A stretch of 8,017 nucleotides of DNA from positions 1 through 8,017 of the forward strand of contig CAMCFM010000170.1 in the NCBI GenBank assembly GCA_945874095.1, read 5' to 3'. A program made the translations under genes and the position numbers. The notes under the pieces were generated by a model, which was not told the DNA's origin, ran no database searches, and saw only the letters and a list, made by a program, of their open reading frames with translations. Origin of the DNA: Candidatus Kuenenia stuttgartensis (GTDB lineage: Bacteria > Planctomycetota > Planctomycetia > Isosphaerales > Isosphaeraceae). Shown here piece after piece: positions 6,651 to 8,017 of this stretch (within the stretch, counting starts at the first letter, position 1; each line of letters starts with the position of its first letter).

Positions 6651-6672
6651 AGGTGGCAAGATTTGGCCACCT
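6651..6672. repeat. Hairpin 2 upstream of the small secreted gene; terminator-like on the minus strand
   Basis: AGGTGGC (6651-6657) and GCCACCT (6666-6672) form a perfect 7-bp stem with an 8-nt loop. Read on the minus strand the stem runs into a TTTTT tract (6651-6647), the form of a rho-independent terminator. Read on the plus strand it would sit in the leader 31 nt before the ATG at 6704. A GTG at 6653, which would extend the downstream gene, lies inside the stem and is therefore an unlikely start. Confidence 0.55.
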
Positions 6673-6703
6673 CAATCTCCATCTCAGAAAAAGGCTTGAA
6701 CCG

Positions 6704-7072
6704 ATGATCTATCGCAAATGTTTGACATTAGTCTTGACAGGGCTTGCATTTCTGGCCGTTTCAGATCAGGCGCAGGCACAAAATCCGAACAGTCAGTGGA
6801 GGACCAGCCGCCGGATGACGCAGGTCACAGTTTTGCCCACCCCACCCACTGCCGCTTTGATTCAGCCCAATCCAGCCGCTCAAAAGTCAGGCCGATGGAC
6901 GACGAACCGGCCACTGATCTCGTCTGGTTATGAAATGCCCACAAGACCTTTATTCATCAGTGGTTATGCGGGTAGGAACTATGGCCGAGGGGTTCGTCAG
7001 GGCTATATTTTCAACTCACCCGGAACGGCTCAGGGCGAGCTGAAAATGATCGAACTCAAACCCATTCGATGA
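6704..7072 (+). CDS. Small secreted basic protein of unknown function
   Basis: 122 residues, the only plus-strand gene here; family not recognised. The ATG at 6704 is preferred over an in-frame GTG at 6653 because it gives a regular Sec signal peptide (1-25: K5 positive, hydrophobic core LTLVLTGLAFLAVS, cut after AQA) and a weak AAGG nine bases upstream. The mature protein of about 97 residues is basic and low in predicted structure: a Pro/Ala/Gln-rich part (QVTVLPTPPTAALIQPNPAA, 40-59), then a Gly/Tyr/Arg-rich part with a rough internal repeat (RPLISSGYEMPT, RPLFISGYAGRNYGRG). It has no Cys after the signal, so it is neither a lipoprotein nor disulfide-bonded. It converges with aroE, 42 bp away, and diverges from the 6457 gene. 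The signal peptide is the main support for its being real. Confidence 0.72.
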   Translation: MIYRKCLTLVLTGLAFLAVSDQAQAQNPNSQWRTSRRMTQVTVLPTPPTAALIQPNPAAQKSGRWTTNRPLISSGYEMPTRPLFISGYAGRNYGRGVRQGYIFNSPGTAQGELKMIELKPIR

Positions 7073-7114
7073 AATAGGTTAGAGTCTGTTTGAAAGTTTA
7101 AAAGAGAGTTGGGA

Positions 7115-7987
7115 TCAGGCCCCGAAGATGGCTTCGAGGCTTGCTCTCATCACCTTGGGGTCGGGGCTTTGTCCATCGGTCCAGAGTTCAATTCCGATCA
7201 CACCTTGATTGACAAGCATTCCGAGTCCATCCAGAGTACGCAGGCCGCGAGCTTGGGCATCGCGCATGAGATTTGTTTTTGGAGGGTTCGGGATGACATC
7301 ACAGACAATACAATCGTCGGATAGCTGATCGAGGCTGACCGCGATTCGGGCGTCTACGTCAGGAAAAAGCCCGATCGAAGTGCTGTTTACGACAAGGTCT
7401 ACGGATTTATCAGGCACGAATGTCCCCTGCCAGGGCACGAAAGCTGTTTTGGCGGATGTTTGATCCTGAATCCGTTTTTCAAGCTCCAGGCCACGTTCCA
7501 CAGAGCGATTTACCACGGTGATATGGCTGGCACCGGCCAATGCGAGTTCCACGGCGATCGCTCGGGCGGCTCCACCGGCACCGAGAAGCACGACTTTGGC
7601 ACCTTCCACGGAGCGGTGTTCGCGCACCGATTGCAAAAATCCCTTGCCATCGGTATTTTCACCTAAGAGCTTACCGTTCTTGATGGCAACGCAGTTGACA
7701 GCGCCGATTTTGGCAGCGGCAGGAGTGAGTTCGTCGAGATATTTCATCACTTCCACTTTGTGTGGAATGGTACAGTTAAAGCCACGAAAGCCCATAGCTT
7801 TGGCTCCCTTCACGGCTTCGGCAAGATTTTCTGGAAGAACTTCGATGGTGAGGTATCGCCAGTCAAGGCCCATGGCCTTGTAAGCCGGTTCGATCATGGC
7901 CTGGGTTGGATTTTCCGCGACTGGAAAGCCAAAACAAGCGGTCAGTCCTTGCAGGAAATTTGGTGATGGCTTGGCCATGAGCGTCAT
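7115..7987 (-). CDS. aroE: Shikimate dehydrogenase (AroE family), variant substrate-binding motif
   Basis: 290 residues, normal for the family. AroE reduces 3-dehydroshikimate to shikimate with NADPH in the cytoplasm, the fourth step of chorismate synthesis. Visible hallmarks: NCTIPHK (71-77, catalytic K77), GAVNCV (96-100), GENTDGKGF (109-117, catalytic D113), the nucleotide-binding loop LGAGGAARA (135-143), VVNRS (158-162) with a following Arg as in NADP-using members, VNSTSIGL (200-207), and DGLGMLVNQG (253-262) with Q261. Odd points: the N-terminal SxS motif that holds the shikimate carboxylate (Ser14 and Ser16 in E. coli) reads NPT here (26-28, within FPVAENPTQ), and the Tyr of the usual DxxYxPxxT is Pro (DVIPNPPKT, 230-238). 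It may therefore be a divergent AroE-like enzyme with shifted substrate use. The start is the ATG at 7987 (GGAG three bases upstream) or at 7978 (12 bases), which cannot be settled. No link to the neighbouring genes is seen. Confidence 0.93.
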   Translation of the reverse strand: MTLMAKPSPNFLQGLTACFGFPVAENPTQAMIEPAYKAMGLDWRYLTIEVLPENLAEAVKGAKAMGFRGFNCTIPHKVEVMKYLDELTPAAAKIGAVNCVAIKNGKLLGENTDGKGFLQSVREHRSVEGAKVVLLGAGGAARAIAVELALAGASHITVVNRSVERGLELEKRIQDQTSAKTAFVPWQGTFVPDKSVDLVVNSTSIGLFPDVDARIAVSLDQLSDDCIVCDVIPNPPKTNLMRDAQARGLRTLDGLGMLVNQGVIGIELWTDGQSPDPKVMRASLEAIFGA

Positions 7988-8017
7988 GAACTCCGAATTT
8001 TGGTTGAGAATTGGATG

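Larger units (their letters stand above)
6458..6703. other. Divergent intergenic region
   Basis: 246 bp between two genes that face away from each other. It holds the -10 box and inverted repeat of the leftward gene, repeated GGTC-type words (6584-6595, 6607-6611, 6631-6635) and the two hairpins before the rightward gene. A confident promoter for the rightward gene was not found. Confidence 0.6.

Noticed and set aside
6653..6703. GTG start at 6653 for the small secreted protein
   Set aside because: It lies within a hairpin stem and would bury the signal peptide 17 residues in; the ATG at 6704 is better.
7073..7114. Shared terminator between the convergent small secreted gene and aroE
   Set aside because: The 42-bp gap shows no stem of useful length and no T-run next to one.

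Overview
The window looks like a chromosomal segment from a planctomycete. The strongest evidence is a gene pair almost diagnostic of that phylum: a large secreted PSCyt1-PSCyt2-PSD1 cytochrome-type protein followed by a Tat-exported DUF1501 protein. Weak or absent Shine-Dalgarno sequences at several starts and several small secreted proteins of unknown function fit this. No mobile element, tRNA, rRNA or CRISPR array was seen.

Layout: all genes but one lie on the minus strand. Read in that direction (right to left) the order is: (1) 7987-7115, an AroE-type shikimate dehydrogenase with an altered substrate-binding motif; (2) 6457-5972 and 5934-5632, a likely two-gene operon with a secreted beta-rich protein and a small acidic protein, headed by a perfect TATAAT -10 element; (3) 5530-4430, a protein resembling the poorly characterised LIC_10091 family; (4) 4268-1026 and 956 to the left edge, the PSCyt/PSD1 protein and the DUF1501 protein, headed by a good sigma70-like promoter (TTGAAC-17-GATAAT). 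The only plus-strand gene is 6704-7072, a small secreted orphan, divergent from the 6457 gene and convergent with aroE.

How the genes work together: the PSCyt/PSD1 and DUF1501 proteins are almost certainly co-expressed and exported. Their shared task is unknown; a c-type haem, carbohydrate-binding-like beta domains and an alkaline-phosphatase-superfamily partner suggest extracytoplasmic redox or polymer chemistry, which is inference. AroE belongs to aromatic amino-acid synthesis and has no visible link to its neighbours. The 6457/5632 pair shares a transcript by spacing, without a known role.

I found no convincing undescribed multi-gene system. The points most worth a second look are the non-canonical active site of the AroE homologue, the duplicated discoidin-like module with a near-identical 41-bp DNA block, two tandem hairpins before the plus-strand gene, and the over-represented word GATCAGGCC.
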